DNA from: Neorhizobium vignae
GTDB lineage: Bacteria > Pseudomonadota > Alphaproteobacteria > Rhizobiales > Rhizobiaceae
Assembly: GCF_000732195.1 (NCBI RefSeq)
Contig: NZ_JNNU01000007.1
Coordinates: forward strand, 1 to 64,000
Reading direction: 5' to 3'
DNA: 64,000 nucleotides
The position numbers and the translations under genes are program-made. Below the pieces are notes generated by a model. It worked only from the letters and a program-made list of their open reading frames with translations. It was not told where the DNA came from and did not search any database. Below are positions 45,426-55,680 of this stretch, piece after piece. The first letter of the stretch is position 1, and every line of letters starts with the position of its first letter.

Positions 45426-46331
45426 TCAGGCAGGCGGGGCGGCTGCTGCCTTGTCAGGGGCGATGCCCTGCCGCTTGCGCTCGCGATAGAAAGTATAAAG
45501 GCCGGAACCGATAACGACTGCTGCGCCCACGAGCATATAGGCGTCCGGACGTTCGCCGAAGGCGAAAATGCCAATGACCAGAGCCCAGAGCAGGCCGGTA
45601 TAGCGGAAGGGCGCGATGAAGGAGATCTCGCCCGTCCGCATCGACTGGATGATCGCCTGGTAGCCTGCGAAGACCAGCACGGACGCAATTGCCAGGTGTC
45701 CCAGCGCATAGGTGCTGACCGGCTGCCATCCGCCCGTCGGGACGATCAGGAGTGCCCCGAGAACCGTGTTGGCGAGGGACGTGAAGAGCGTCACCGTCAA
45801 CGAAGGGATGTCCGCCCGGATGCGCTTGGTGGTGAGGTCGCGGCATGCCGTAAAACCGCAGGCGATGACGGCGAGCAGAGCTGCCGGCGTGAATCCTTCC
45901 GGACCGGGGCGGATGATGATGAGCACGCCGAGGAAGCCGATGCCGATCGCCGTCCAGCGCCGCCAGCCGACCGGCTCGCCCAGGAAGAGGGCCGCCCCCA
46001 GCGTCACCGCAAGCGGCAATGCCTGCATGATCGACGAAATGGCCGCAAATTCGATATGGGCAAGTGCCGAGAGGAAGGTCAGGGTGGCGCCGAGCTCGAA
46101 GAAAGTGCGCAGCAGCACCAGGGGATGCATGACGGCCCTGACCGACAGGGTTACGCCCATGTAGCGCGCCACGCAGTAGATCAGCAGTGTCGCCATGACG
46201 CCGCGCACAGCCATGATCTGGGGGATGCCGAGCTCCGGGGTGACCGACTTGACCAGTGCGTCGTTGCAGGTGAAAGCGGCCATGGCGAGCGACATGAACA
46301 ATGCGCCCCGCGAATTTTCAGACCATGCCAT
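45426..46331 (-). CDS. EamA (DMT superfamily) transporter
   Basis: 301 residues, ten predicted helices in two EamA repeats; LAHIEFAAISSIMQALPLAVTLGAALFLGEPVGWRRW and FIAPFRYTGLLWALVIGIFAFGERPDAYML are the paired signature segments. Likely a metabolite exporter such as an S-adenosylmethionine/amino-acid type; substrate unknown. It ends 35 bases upstream of the Bcr/CflA start on the same strand and may head the operon. Confidence 0.9.
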   Translation of the reverse strand: MAWSENSRGALFMSLAMAAFTCNDALVKSVTPELGIPQIMAVRGVMATLLIYCVARYMGVTLSVRAVMHPLVLLRTFFELGATLTFLSALAHIEFAAISSIMQALPLAVTLGAALFLGEPVGWRRWTAIGIGFLGVLIIIRPGPEGFTPAALLAVIACGFTACRDLTTKRIRADIPSLTVTLFTSLANTVLGALLIVPTGGWQPVSTYALGHLAIASVLVFAGYQAIIQSMRTGEISFIAPFRYTGLLWALVIGIFAFGERPDAYMLVGAAVVIGSGLYTFYRERKRQGIAPDKAAAAPPA

Positions 46332-46609
46332 CTGCGATATTCCTCCGGTACCGGGTCTCTTAAAGCAACGGCTTACCCATCGCCAGCCCGATTGCCTCCC
46401 GGGCGGTACTCTTTTGGGTAGGGGCGGAAATTTCCGATATCCGATACGGTGTAATATAATGAAATGTAAGGGTCCCGAATTAACCGTTGTTCAACCGTAT
46501 TTGACGATTGTGAAAGCCATTCATTCCCGCATGAAGCTGGGATCGTGCCGTTGCCGTTTCGCGATGCCGCAGACGCGAAAGCCGCATCTGGTCTGCAGTT
46601 GGGGGAAAA

Positions 46610-49171
46610 ATGTCTTTCATCGATCGTCTTCTTCAGAGCCGCAGGATCGTCACCAAGGTCCTTCTTTTCGTCATCCCGCTGGTGCTCTTGATCGCCGGTG
46701 TCGGTCTTGCCGGTTATTATACGGCCAGCATGCTGAACGGCCATATGACGGTGACGCGGGCGACGATCGAAAACATCGGCGATTTCGAAAATCTCCAGGC
46801 GGTCCTCCAGGAATTCAACGGCAAGCCCGACAACGCATCGTTTGCGGCCTTGAAGGCTGCGATCGACAGGCAGGAGAGCGGCGTCAAAGCGCTTGAGGAC
46901 CTGCTGGTCACCGATGGCGACCGCGAACGTATCGCCGTCGTCATCGGCCTCGCGCCGAAGATGCGCACCGAGACCGACGTGCTCTGGAAGGTCAAGCAGA
47001 GGCGCGACGAGAACGCCGCCGCGCTCGACAAAAACATCGACGACGTGCGCTCGGTGGCGACGGGGGTTTCCGATCAGGTCGCCAACGTTCGCAAGCAGTT
47101 CGAAGGCAAGGAAAAATTCGCCAAGGGCATGGTGCTGGAAGCCTATGCCTACAAGGCGATCGCCGAACAGATCGGCGAGCTTCGCAATTCCGTCAAGGAA
47201 ACCGGCACGGACGACGGCGCGATCAGCACCGCAGACATGTATCTCGGCATTCTGGACAAGACCTTCCAGGAGGTTCAGTCCTTCCTCACCCCGAACGGCA
47301 TCAAGCAGCTGAAGCCGATCAACGACGCGATCGGTGCGCTTGCCGCCACCATCAAGGGCAATCAGGAGGTTCCGGAAAAGGCGAGAGCGGTACGTGACAC
47401 CGTTGCCGGCATGGAGAAATTGCAGGCGAAAATGGAGGCGGAAGTCACCAGCAAGGCCGGCAACGCGGCCAGCCGTTTCGCCAGCATCGAGGGCGAGGTC
47501 GCGAGCCTGCGCACGCTTCTAGACCGCAGCGCCGAGTCGCTGCGCCTGATCGACGCCATGCAGCTCTACGTCGAGCGGTTGCGCGCAAACCAGATGGAGG
47601 ACGCGCGCAAGGTCGTTCTCGACGTCATGGCAAAGCTGAAGGCTGCCAGTGCGGAAGTTTCCGAACTTGCCAGAAACCCGGCCATGCGCGAGTTCTCGAC
47701 GACGCTTCAGCCCCGCCTGAAATCGATCGAGGAGGATACCGCCAAGCTTCTGTCCATCGCCGCCGACTGGAAAAAGGCGCGCGCCGCCGCCGGCGAAACT
47801 CTGACGGGCGGCATGGCCGGCCTCAAGAATTTCGTGGCCCAGGCCCAGGAAGTCGGCAAGGAAGACAGCGAACGTTCCGCCCAGTTTTCGCTCATCGCCA
47901 TGGTGGTCGGCACGCTGCTTGCCATTGCCGGCGGCCTGATGCTGGTGGAAACGCTGCGCGGCCCGCTGCGCCGCGTCACCGAAGTGATGAAGCGACTCGC
48001 CGACGGCGATCTCGAGGTCAAGATCGAAGGCCGCGAACGGGGCGACGAAATCGGCGACATGGTTCGCTCGGTCACCGTCTTCCGCGATGCCGCGGTCGAA
48101 AATGTCCGTCTCGAGCAGGACGCCGCCGCGGCCCGCGAGCTCTCGACCGCCGAGTCCGAGCGCCGGGCCTCCGAGCGTGCCCGCATTGCCGGGGAACAGC
48201 GCCAGGCACTGACCGCGCTCAACGTGATGCTCGGCAAACTTGCCGAGGGAGACCTCGAGCGCAGCATGGACGAAAACCTGCCGGAAGACTTCATCGAGAT
48301 GGCGCGCACCTACAACCAGGCTGTCGAGGCGCTCCGTGCCACGCTCGCCGACGTGCGCTCGACCGCCGAAGAAATCGATGGCGGCACCGGCAATCTCGCC
48401 GCTTCGGCGGACGATCTTGCCCGACGCACCGAACAGCAGGCGGCAGCACTCGAACAGAGTTCGCGCGCGTTGCGCCATCTGAGCGAAATCGTCCGCTCGA
48501 CGGCCGAAAGCGCCAAGCAGACATCCGTCTCGGTCAACGAGACGGAAGATTTCGCGGTCCGCTCCGGCGAAGTCGTGTCCCGCGCCGTCGACGCCATGGG
48601 CGAGATCAGCCGCTCTTCCGAAAAGATCGCGACGATCATCGGGGTTATCGACGAGATCGCCTTCCAGACCAACCTGCTGGCGCTGAATGCCGGCGTCGAG
48701 GCAGCTCGTGCCGGCGAGGCAGGCCGCGGCTTTGCGGTCGTCGCCCAGGAAGTCCGCGAACTGGCGCAGCGTTGCGCGGGTGCTGCCCGCGAAATCAAGG
48801 GCCTCATTTCGGCCAGCTCGACACAGGTCAGCAACGGCGTGCATCTCGTCGAGGAGACCGGTACAGCCCTTACCGAGATCATCACGCACATCACCGATGT
48901 CCGCAAACTGGTATCGCAGATTTCGGCGGCCACCGGCGAGCAGTCGACCGGCATCAACGAAGTCACCAGGGCGGTCCAGGAGGTCGAGCTGATCACCCAG
49001 CGCAACGCGGCGATGGTCGAGGAAAACAACGCCGAGATCCACGGCCTGCGCAGGCGGGTGGAAATGCTGTCGGAAAAGATCGAGCGCTTCAAGACGCGCG
49101 ATCCGAACGTCAACTTCCATGCCGGCGCCAACGAACGCCGTTCAGGCTTCCGCCGCAGCGACGCTGCCTGA
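46610..49171 (+). CDS. Methyl-accepting chemotaxis protein with long helical sensor
   Basis: 853 residues; GGGGGAAAA before the ATG. TM1 at about 16-38; a periplasmic region of nearly 390 residues that is predominantly helical and lacks Cache motifs; TM2 at about 426-448; HAMP ([21 protein letters not shown]); a second HAMP-like segment near 530-580; then the signalling hairpin with [20 protein letters not shown]. The helical sensor resembles HBM/four-helix types that sense organic acids, but this is an inference. No C-terminal pentapeptide. Confidence 0.92.
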   Translation: MSFIDRLLQSRRIVTKVLLFVIPLVLLIAGVGLAGYYTASMLNGHMTVTRATIENIGDFENLQAVLQEFNGKPDNASFAALKAAIDRQESGVKALEDLLVTDGDRERIAVVIGLAPKMRTETDVLWKVKQRRDENAAALDKNIDDVRSVATGVSDQVANVRKQFEGKEKFAKGMVLEAYAYKAIAEQIGELRNSVKETGTDDGAISTADMYLGILDKTFQEVQSFLTPNGIKQLKPINDAIGALAATIKGNQEVPEKARAVRDTVAGMEKLQAKMEAEVTSKAGNAASRFASIEGEVASLRTLLDRSAESLRLIDAMQLYVERLRANQMEDARKVVLDVMAKLKAASAEVSELARNPAMREFSTTLQPRLKSIEEDTAKLLSIAADWKKARAAAGETLTGGMAGLKNFVAQAQEVGKEDSERSAQFSLIAMVVGTLLAIAGGLMLVETLRGPLRRVTEVMKRLADGDLEVKIEGRERGDEIGDMVRSVTVFRDAAVENVRLEQDAAAARELSTAESERRASERARIAGEQRQALTALNVMLGKLAEGDLERSMDENLPEDFIEMARTYNQAVEALRATLADVRSTAEEIDGGTGNLAASADDLARRTEQQAAALEQSSRALRHLSEIVRSTAESAKQTSVSVNETEDFAVRSGEVVSRAVDAMGEISRSSEKIATIIGVIDEIAFQTNLLALNAGVEAARAGEAGRGFAVVAQEVRELAQRCAGAAREIKGLISASSTQVSNGVHLVEETGTALTEIITHITDVRKLVSQISAATGEQSTGINEVTRAVQEVELITQRNAAMVEENNAEIHGLRRRVEMLSEKIERFKTRDPNVNFHAGANERRSGFRRSDAA

Positions 49172-49191
49172 GGCTACGCCTCACATGCTTT

Positions 49192-49219
49192 AAAAGCCGG
49201 GACGTGAGTTCCGGCTTTT
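49192..49219 (+). terminator. Rho-independent terminator after the second chemotaxis receptor
   Basis: Stem AAAAGCCGG/CCGGCTTTT with a 10-base loop and T-run. Nearly symmetrical, so it could also serve the convergent moaA transcript. Confidence 0.85.
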
Positions 49220-49276
49220 TTGTTGGGCGTCGAAAACGACAGGGGCGAGGTCTCGAAGGCTGGGTCGGCGCGGATA

Positions 49277-50326
49277 TCACCCGCCGGTGACGCTCATGTG
49301 GCGGGCGACGGCAGGGCGTTTGTGAGTCCGGTCGATGATGAAGTCGTGGCCCTTGGGCTTGCGGGTGATCGCCTCGTCGATCGCGGCCGACAGATAGGCG
49401 TCGTTCTCGGAGGCGCGCAGCGCCGTGCGAAGGTCCGCCGCGTCGTTCTGGCCGAGGCACATGTAGAGCGTGCCGGTGCAGGTGAGCCGCACCCGGTTGC
49501 AGCTCTCGCAGAAATTATGGGTCATCGGCGTGATGAAGCCGAGACGTCCGCCGGTTTCCTGAACTTCGACGTAGCGGGCAGGGCCGCCGGTCTTGTAGGG
49601 GATTTCGGTCAGCGTGAACTGCTCTTCGAGATCGGCGCGCAGCTTGGAGAGCGGTAGATACTGGTCGGTGCGGTCCTCGTCGATCTCGCCCATCGGCATG
49701 GTCTCGATGACCGTCATGTCCATGCCGCGGCCATGCGCGAAACGCAGCATGTCGGCGATCTCGAACTCGTTGAAGTCCTTCAGCGCCACCGCATTCAGCT
49801 TGATCTTCAGCCCGGCCTTCTGGGCGGCGTCGATGCCTTCCATGACCTTGTGGAAATCCCCCCAGCGGGTGATCGCCTTGAATTTTTCGGGGTTCAGCGT
49901 GTCGAGCGAGACGTTGATGCGGCGCACGCCGCTGTCATAGAGTTCATCGGCATATTTTGCGAGCTGCGATCCGTTGGTCGTCAGCGTCAGTTCGTCGAGT
50001 GCGCCGGCCTTGACGTGCTGGCCCAGTTCGCGGACCAGGAACATGATGTTCTTGCGCACCAGCGGCTCGCCACCCGTAAGGCGAATCTTACGAACGCCCT
50101 TGGAAATGAAGGCGGAACAGAGCCGGTTGAGCTCCTCCAGTGTCAGCAGGTCCTTCTTCGGCAGGAAGGTCATGTTTTCCGCCATGCAATAGGTGCAGCG
50201 GAAATCGCAGCGGTCGGTGACCGAGACGCGCAGATAGGTGACCGCGCGGCCGAACGGATCGATCATCGGCGCCTTGTCGGCGATGATGGGCGCTGCGCCT
50301 CCGACCGGTCCTGCGAAACTGTTCAC
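49277..50326 (-). CDS. moaA: GTP 3',8-cyclase MoaA
   Basis: First step of molybdenum cofactor synthesis: radical-SAM rearrangement of GTP. 349 residues from a GTG preceded by GGGAGA at 7-base spacing. The radical-SAM cluster is C40xxxC44xxC47 ([13 protein letters not shown]). The C-terminal cluster is [13 protein letters not shown] plus a third Cys, and the C-terminal GG tail (SVTGG) is intact. [10 protein letters not shown] binds SAM. Confidence 0.96.
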   Translation of the reverse strand: MNSFAGPVGGAAPIIADKAPMIDPFGRAVTYLRVSVTDRCDFRCTYCMAENMTFLPKKDLLTLEELNRLCSAFISKGVRKIRLTGGEPLVRKNIMFLVRELGQHVKAGALDELTLTTNGSQLAKYADELYDSGVRRINVSLDTLNPEKFKAITRWGDFHKVMEGIDAAQKAGLKIKLNAVALKDFNEFEIADMLRFAHGRGMDMTVIETMPMGEIDEDRTDQYLPLSKLRADLEEQFTLTEIPYKTGGPARYVEVQETGGRLGFITPMTHNFCESCNRVRLTCTGTLYMCLGQNDAADLRTALRASENDAYLSAAIDEAITRKPKGHDFIIDRTHKRPAVARHMSVTGG

Positions 50327-50488
50327 GTGGCATTCTCCCTTACCCCGAAAGTGGGGGTTTCGAGCCGTCGCGTCAAGTGCATGACAATCGGTCCGGATAG
50401 AACAGCACCGGACGCAAAACAGCTTGCGGCGAGACGCCGTAGCTCATAATCCTCCGCGAGACACATGACAATCGGGAGCCTTGAAAGC

Positions 50489-50863
50489 ATGAGCGACATC
50501 TGGCCGACGGAACTGCGGGTCTCCAAGGACCGCCACACGCTGAACGTCACCTTCAGCGACGGCGCGGCTTTCCCCCTCCCGGCCGAAACGATGCGCGTGC
50601 TCTCGCCTTCCGCGGAAGTGCAGGGCCACGGTCCGGGTCAGAAGGTGACCGTGCCGGGCAAGCGCAATGTCGGAATTGCGGCCATCACGCCGGCCGGCAA
50701 TTACGCGGTGCGGATCCGTTTCGACGACGGCCATGACAGCGGCATCTTCACCTGGCCTTACCTTCGCGAACTCGGCGAGCGCGGCGTCGAGCTGTTTGCC
50801 GATTACGAGCGCGATCTTGCCGACAAGGGTCTGTCTCGCGATCCGCCGCAAAGGACACGGTAG
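50489..50863 (+). CDS. DUF971 family protein
   Basis: 124 residues from the ATG at 50489; an ATG at 50465 would add eight. DUF971/gamma-butyrobetaine hydroxylase N-domain pattern: WPTELRVSKDRHTLNVTFSDG, LPAETMRVLSPSAEVQGHG, then NYAVRIRFDDGHDSGIFTWPYLRELG. The fold resembles a metal-binding domain and the family is linked to iron-sulfur carriers. Divergent from moaA. Confidence 0.88.
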   Translation: MSDIWPTELRVSKDRHTLNVTFSDGAAFPLPAETMRVLSPSAEVQGHGPGQKVTVPGKRNVGIAAITPAGNYAVRIRFDDGHDSGIFTWPYLRELGERGVELFADYERDLADKGLSRDPPQRTR

Positions 50864-50864
50864 G

Positions 50865-51347
50865 TCAGACCGGTTCGCGGGTATCCTCACGGACCTCCGA
50901 CTGCAGGGTGACGATCAGCCGCTCCATGGATTCCGCCATTGCCATACATTGATCCAGCGGCTCGGAGGAGAGCGTCCGCTCGATCAGGGCCGTCTGGATC
51001 GCCATCGCCCGTTCCGTCACCGAGCGGCCTTCCCGGGTGAGGTAAAGGCGCAGGACGCGCTTGTCCTTCTTGTCGCCGCGCCGCTCGATCAGCCCGCGCT
51101 TTTCCATCTGCGGCAGGGCCATGCTCATGTTGGAGCGCCCGACCAGAAGCTTGTGGGCAAGCTCCTGCTGCGAAATCCCTTCGAACCGGTAGAGATTGAT
51201 CAGGATATCGAGATGCGGCGGCTTGATGTCGAGTTCGGTAAGCTCGCGGGTCAGCACGGTTTGCATCAACTGGCAGGCGCGGGCAACGGCAATCCAACTG
51301 CGAAAACGCGGATGATCCCAGGGCAGGGATTGATTTTTGTTCATCAT
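50865..51347 (-). CDS. MarR family transcriptional regulator
   Basis: 160 residues. Winged-helix core: LTELDIKPPHLDILINLYRFEGISQQELAHKLLVGRSNMSMALPQMEKRGLIERR, with wing residues DKKDKRVLRLYLT. The start codons lie within one of two inverted repeats in the divergent promoter region, which predicts autorepression together with control of the hydrolase gene. The ligand is unknown. Confidence 0.92.
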   Translation of the reverse strand: MMNKNQSLPWDHPRFRSWIAVARACQLMQTVLTRELTELDIKPPHLDILINLYRFEGISQQELAHKLLVGRSNMSMALPQMEKRGLIERRGDKKDKRVLRLYLTREGRSVTERAMAIQTALIERTLSSEPLDQCMAMAESMERLIVTLQSEVREDTREPV

Positions 51348-51373
51348 TGTACTTTATTGTTCAGCATTGAACA
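51337..51373. promoter_or_regulatory. Tandem operator-like inverted repeats for the MarR regulator
   Basis: Two copies of TTGTTCAKCATTGWAC occur at 51337-51352 and 51357-51372, exactly 20 bp apart. The second contains a perfect palindrome TGTTCA-GCAT-TGAACA (51358-51373). The first covers the MarR start codons. Spacing of two helical turns suggests two dimers on one DNA face. Confidence 0.7.
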
Positions 51374-51391
51374 TTATTGGGTTTTCTCACT

Positions 51392-52333
51392 ATGCCATCC
51401 TTTGCACTCAAGGTCATCCGTTTCGGATTTGCCGCCATGGGGCGGCCATTCCCCAATGCCGCAGCCGGGCTCGCCTTTCGCCTTTTCTGCCTGACACCCT
51501 CGCGCCGTCCCAAGGGCGACAAGGCGAGGGCGATGGAGAACGAGGGACGGGAGCGGCTCTCCGCCGCCCAGAAGATCCCGCTCGCCGTTGGAGCCTCGAG
51601 GGTCATGGCCTATCGCTTCAACGGCGACGGCAAGCCCGGCCGGCCCCGTTACCTGGTCGTGCACGGCTGGGGCTCCAGCGCCGCCTATATCGCCGCGCTG
51701 CCGGCGGGGCTCGCCGAAAACGGTGCCGAGGTCGTGGTGCTCGACTTCCCCGGCCACGGACTTTCGAGCGGCCGCAGCCTCAACATGCGCCAGGCCGTGG
51801 AAGCGATCGTTGCGGCGGAGAACCGTTTCGGTCATTTCGACGCGGCCATCGGCCATTCCTTCGGCGGTGCGAGCATGATGCTTGCCGCCGGCGGGGTGAT
51901 GAAGGAAGTCGGCGCGATCTCTCCCTCGAAACTGGTGGTCATCGGAGCGCCGAGCCATATCCATTGGCTGTTCGATGACTTCTCGCGGATGGTCGGCCTG
52001 CCGCCGCGCGTCAAGGCGCAGCTGATCCGGCGGGCGGAGAAGGTAGCCCGCGCCTCGCTCGACGACTTCGACACGGTGGCAAGCGCCGCTCGGTTGGGGA
52101 CGCCCCTGCTGGTCGTGCATGCGCAGGAGGACAAGGAGGTCGCCGCCGACCACGCTCGCCGTTTCGAGGGACTGGCCACGGCACGGCTCGAATGGGCGAA
52201 CGGGCTTGGGCATCGCCGCATCGTCAGCGACCGCGGCGTGATCGAGACCATTGCCGCCTTCCTGACGAACGACTGCCGGGCGCTGCGCGAAACCCCCATC
52301 GTCGCGAAGCCCGGCAACGACGCCGCTGCTTGA
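51392..52333 (+). CDS. Alpha/beta hydrolase
   Basis: 313 residues from the ATG at 51392. VVHGWGSSAAY forms the oxyanion strand, VVVLDFPGHGLSSGRS follows, the nucleophile elbow is AIGHSFGGASMM (Ser in GHSFGG), Asp is in the PLLVVHAQEDKEV segment and His in NGLGHRRI, so the triad is complete. The N-terminal 40 residues are unusual and hydrophobic. Divergent from and presumably repressed by the MarR regulator. Probable esterase; substrate unknown. Confidence 0.88.
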   Translation: MPSFALKVIRFGFAAMGRPFPNAAAGLAFRLFCLTPSRRPKGDKARAMENEGRERLSAAQKIPLAVGASRVMAYRFNGDGKPGRPRYLVVHGWGSSAAYIAALPAGLAENGAEVVVLDFPGHGLSSGRSLNMRQAVEAIVAAENRFGHFDAAIGHSFGGASMMLAAGGVMKEVGAISPSKLVVIGAPSHIHWLFDDFSRMVGLPPRVKAQLIRRAEKVARASLDDFDTVASAARLGTPLLVVHAQEDKEVAADHARRFEGLATARLEWANGLGHRRIVSDRGVIETIAAFLTNDCRALRETPIVAKPGNDAAA

Positions 52334-52401
52334 TCCACAGGGAACGTCATCATAGTGTCGCCCGCGCGGGCTAGGGCCCGCCGATATGAAGGGGGCGAGC
52401 C

Positions 52402-53010
52402 ATGACCATCATCACATCCGTCGAGGAACTGAAGGCGATCTATGACGGCGTCTCGGAAGCGTCGCTCGCCAAGGTGACGAAGACGCTGACCCCGGAATAC
52501 AGGCAGATGATCGAGGCCGCGCCTTTCCTCGCATTCGCGACCGTTGGGCCGGAGGGGCTGGACTGCTCGCCGCGCGGCGATCTCGGCGGGGCGGTGCGTA
52601 TTCAGGACGATTCGACGCTGCTTCTGCCCGACTGGCGCGGCAACAACCGCATCGATTCGCTGATCAATATCGTGCGCGATCCGCGCGTCGCCTTGATGTT
52701 CCTGGTGCCCGGCTCGAACACGACGATGCGGGTCAACGGCCGCGCCGTGATCTCCGTGGAGCCCGCGCTGCTCGACAGCTTCGAGATGGACGGCCGGCAT
52801 CCGCGCAGCGTCACGGTCATCACCGTAAACGAGGTCTATTTCCAGTGCGCCCGCGCACTGATGCGCGCCGAACTCTGGAACCCGGAGCATTTCGTCGATC
52901 CGAAGAGCCTGCCGACGCCCGGAACGCTGCTGAAGGCGGCCAAGGCCGACTTCGACAAGGAGACCTACGACCGGGAATGGCCGGAGCGCGCCGCCAAGAC
53001 CATGTGGTAG
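52402..53010 (+). CDS. PPOX-class FMN flavoprotein (MSMEG_1061 type)
   Basis: 202 residues; GGGGGCGAG ribosome-binding site. Split-barrel flavin-binding fold with FLAFATVGPEGLDCSPRGD, LLPDWRGNNRIDSLINIVRDPRVALMFLVPG and INGRAVIS-like strand (VNGRAVISVEPALL), the pattern of pyridoxamine-phosphate-oxidase-like proteins of this subgroup. Probably an F420/FMN-type reductase of unknown substrate. Confidence 0.88.
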   Translation: MTIITSVEELKAIYDGVSEASLAKVTKTLTPEYRQMIEAAPFLAFATVGPEGLDCSPRGDLGGAVRIQDDSTLLLPDWRGNNRIDSLINIVRDPRVALMFLVPGSNTTMRVNGRAVISVEPALLDSFEMDGRHPRSVTVITVNEVYFQCARALMRAELWNPEHFVDPKSLPTPGTLLKAAKADFDKETYDREWPERAAKTMW

Positions 53011-53130
53011 ACACCGCGCCGGCGTTTTCTTCGTGAAGAAGAGGTCGATCGCGGCGTCCTCATGGACATTTCCAACGCTCAGGGCGACAATCGAATCGAC
53101 CCGCCATAGGGGACGGGCACGGGGGATTTT

Positions 53131-53520
53131 ATGAAATTTGGAACCGGCTTTGCGGCGGTGATCCTGGCTGCGACGATGTTCGGCGCCCATGCGGTGCGGG
53201 CCGACCAGCTGATCGAGGAATACAGCGCCTTCATCGGCGAGGACGACCTGTACAATTCGAACAATGTGCGCCTGCAGGAGCCATGGCAGATCGTCCGCCA
53301 GGATCGCGCAAACTTTCATCGCTTCGGCGTCTCGCAACGCGGCGACCAGAGCGACAGCTTCTTCGACGATGCCGGCAATCGGGAACTCGTCGAGCGCATG
53401 CTCAGCCGCGGCACCATCGACCGGGCTGCCCGCAACGCGGTCGTCCGCGGGAATGTCATGATCAACGTGCAGATCTTTCGAGGGCCCCGCGGCGATTACG
53501 TCAATGTCCTGGTCTACTGA
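53131..53520 (+). CDS. Small secreted protein of unknown function
   Basis: 129 residues with GGGGGA before the ATG. Clear signal peptide ending near HAVRA; the mature domain is about 105 residues with no cysteines, a YSAFIGEDDLYNSNNVRLQ segment and a GDYVNVLVY end. I do not recognise the family, though it looks like a conserved rhizobial periplasmic protein. Its last 17 bases overlap the start of the M15 peptidase gene, implying coupling. Confidence 0.75.
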   Translation: MKFGTGFAAVILAATMFGAHAVRADQLIEEYSAFIGEDDLYNSNNVRLQEPWQIVRQDRANFHRFGVSQRGDQSDSFFDDAGNRELVERMLSRGTIDRAARNAVVRGNVMINVQIFRGPRGDYVNVLVY

Positions 53521-54310
53521 CCGGCCGTTTCTCCGGGCGGCAGCCGTGATGCTGTCGGGCCTTGTCTGCGGCCCGGGCGAGGCGCGCGAATTGCGCCTGG
53601 AGGAGAAGATCGCGGCCCTCGTGAAGACCTATCCCGACATGATCGAAGCCAGCCGCGACGGCAGGCTGATCATGAAGGAGGGCGCCCCGATTGCGATCGA
53701 CGACGGGATCAGGCGCAGCCATGCGCAAATGCTGGCCGAGGGCGATGTCGAGGACAGCCTGTCTCAGGCATATCGACCCGGCGCGTGCGAATACCGCCCG
53801 CCGGTCGATTCCGATCCGGGTCGCATCCGCAGCGACGAATTGATGAAGCGCCTTTATGGCGCGAGTTCCCATGCCGTGCAGTCGAGCCTCGTGCCGGTCG
53901 CATGGTTTGGAGAGACATTGCGCGTCACCAGCCGTAACGGGGTCGACAAGGCGCTCGCCGCCGTCCGCGACGAGCTTGCCGCAGACCCGGGCCTGAAAAC
54001 CTACCTGACGCCGTCAGCCGGCGTCTTCAACTGGCGCAAGGTGGCGGGACAGATCAATCTCTCCGTCCACAGTTTTGGCGCGGCGATCGATCTCAACACG
54101 AAACACGCAGATTACTGGCTGTGGTCGGGAGGCAAACCCGGCAACGTCCCGAACTACAAAAACCGCTTTCCGATGAAGATCGTCGCGGCGTTCGAGCGCC
54201 ATGGCTTTATCTGGGGCGGGCGCTGGTATCACTACGACACCATGCATTTCGAATACCGCCCGGAACTGCTGGCCATCGCCGGCGCCGCGGGCGTCTCTGC
54301 CTGCGACTGA
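53504..54310 (+). CDS. M15 family D-alanyl-D-alanine carboxypeptidase-like protein
   Basis: 268 residues with a signal peptide (to about 27). The zinc-peptidase motifs are complete: SVHSFGAAIDLNTKH (His and Asp ligands) and WYHYDTMHFEYRPELL (His ligand and catalytic region). The family trims peptidoglycan peptides. The ATG lies inside the upstream gene, a 17-base overlap in another frame, so the small secreted protein and this enzyme are probably made together. Confidence 0.9.
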   Translation: MSWSTDRPFLRAAAVMLSGLVCGPGEARELRLEEKIAALVKTYPDMIEASRDGRLIMKEGAPIAIDDGIRRSHAQMLAEGDVEDSLSQAYRPGACEYRPPVDSDPGRIRSDELMKRLYGASSHAVQSSLVPVAWFGETLRVTSRNGVDKALAAVRDELAADPGLKTYLTPSAGVFNWRKVAGQINLSVHSFGAAIDLNTKHADYWLWSGGKPGNVPNYKNRFPMKIVAAFERHGFIWGGRWYHYDTMHFEYRPELLAIAGAAGVSACD

Positions 54311-54317
54311 CGGAACT

Positions 54318-55388
54318 CTACTTCCTGTAGATCAGCCAGCTCTTGCCGACATAGTCCTTCTTCATGCTGTCATCAAAGAAGACCGAGCGGTTCCGGCCGG
54401 AGTTCTTGGCGTGGTAGAGGGCCGTATCGGCATTGGCGTAGAGTTCTCCGGGATCGCCCGCCTGCGAAGCCATCGCAAAGCCGAGAGAAATGGTGACCGG
54501 GCCGTAGTCGATGCCGGAGCGCGAATTGCGGAAGATGCGGGTTTCCAGCGCGCGGCGGACCCGCTCGCAGATGATCATGACCTCTTCCGGCGTGTTGCCT
54601 TCGACGATGATCGCGAATTCCTCGCCGCCGGAGCGGGCGACGAAGACATCCTTGCGGACGTTCGAGCGGATCACGGAAGCAACCGTCGCGAGAATCTTGT
54701 CGCCGACCGGATGGCCATAGCTGTCGTTGATCTTCTTGAAGTTGTCGATATCGGCCAGCACCAGTGCGGTGACCGGCAGCAGGGCCGTATTGTCGTAAGT
54801 CGCCGCAAGGCGCTCATCGAAGGCCCGGCGGTTGGCGATCCGGGTCAGCGAATCGGTGTTGGCGATACGCTTGTATTCATCGAGTTCGCGGCGGACCTGG
54901 TCCATTTCCTGCGAGCGCTGGACGACGCCGCCGACGGTCTTTTCGCCATGCGCCATGGTGCTGCCCGTCGCCTCGCTCAGCAGCGCCAGCGCGCTGGTCA
55001 GCAGGTCGTTGGAAAAATTGCTCTTGGAGTTGATCCGCTGAGCGGTTTCTCCAAGCAGTTTGCCATAGCTCTCGAGCGAGCTCTGTTCCTGGCGCAGCAG
55101 TTTCAGGAGTGCGTCGAGTTCGCCAAGAAGCCTGGTATGGGCGTCTTCGATGACCGCCACCTGGCCGGTTCCAAGATAGCGATGCGAAAGCGCGTCCAGC
55201 TCCTCCTGCGTGGCACGGCTTCCGAGCGCGGCCAGATCACGGGTCAGATCGGGATTGGAACCGATATAGGCCTCGTAGAAAAGCTGATAATTGCGAGGGA
55301 TCGGCGCAACGCCCATCGATCGCACCGCATAGATGATCTGGCCGATCAGATCGCTAGATTGCGCTCTCGGCGCCGTTGCCGTCGTCAT
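54318..55388 (-). CDS. Diguanylate cyclase (soluble GGDEF protein)
   Basis: 356 residues without membrane helices. The helical N-terminal region (10-170) ends in a coiled-coil-like stretch. The GGDEF domain has GGEEF at 254-258 and NTDSLTRIANRRAFDERL at its start. No RxxD inhibitory site is seen. Makes c-di-GMP from GTP. Convergent with the M15 gene. Confidence 0.92.
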   Translation of the reverse strand: MTTATAPRAQSSDLIGQIIYAVRSMGVAPIPRNYQLFYEAYIGSNPDLTRDLAALGSRATQEELDALSHRYLGTGQVAVIEDAHTRLLGELDALLKLLRQEQSSLESYGKLLGETAQRINSKSNFSNDLLTSALALLSEATGSTMAHGEKTVGGVVQRSQEMDQVRRELDEYKRIANTDSLTRIANRRAFDERLAATYDNTALLPVTALVLADIDNFKKINDSYGHPVGDKILATVASVIRSNVRKDVFVARSGGEEFAIIVEGNTPEEVMIICERVRRALETRIFRNSRSGIDYGPVTISLGFAMASQAGDPGELYANADTALYHAKNSGRNRSVFFDDSMKKDYVGKSWLIYRK

Positions 55389-55627
55389 CGACGATCCCCA
55401 CTAGATCCCACCTGTATGCTATTAAACGAAGTAGTATGTGAAAAATGTTGGAAAAGAATTAAGGGGTGCCAGCTGAAGAGCTTGTTCTTAAATTTATTTC
55501 GCATTTCTGAAATGCCCGATTTTCCATCAAAAGTAATGGGTTTTCAGACTTTGAGCCCGAAAAGATATTCAGCCCTATGAATTTGATATATTGTCGGAAT
55601 TAATCATTTCGCGTTGACCGCAAGAGA

Positions 55628-55653
55628 AAGCCCGCCATGCGGAAGGCGGGCTT
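55628..55653 (-). terminator. Rho-independent terminator of fumC
   Basis: A 9-bp stem AAGCCCGCC/GGCGGGCTT with an 8-base loop; on the minus strand it is followed by TCTCTT. Confidence 0.75.
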
Positions 55654-55680
55654 GTATGTTATAGTGTCGGGCGGATCGGC

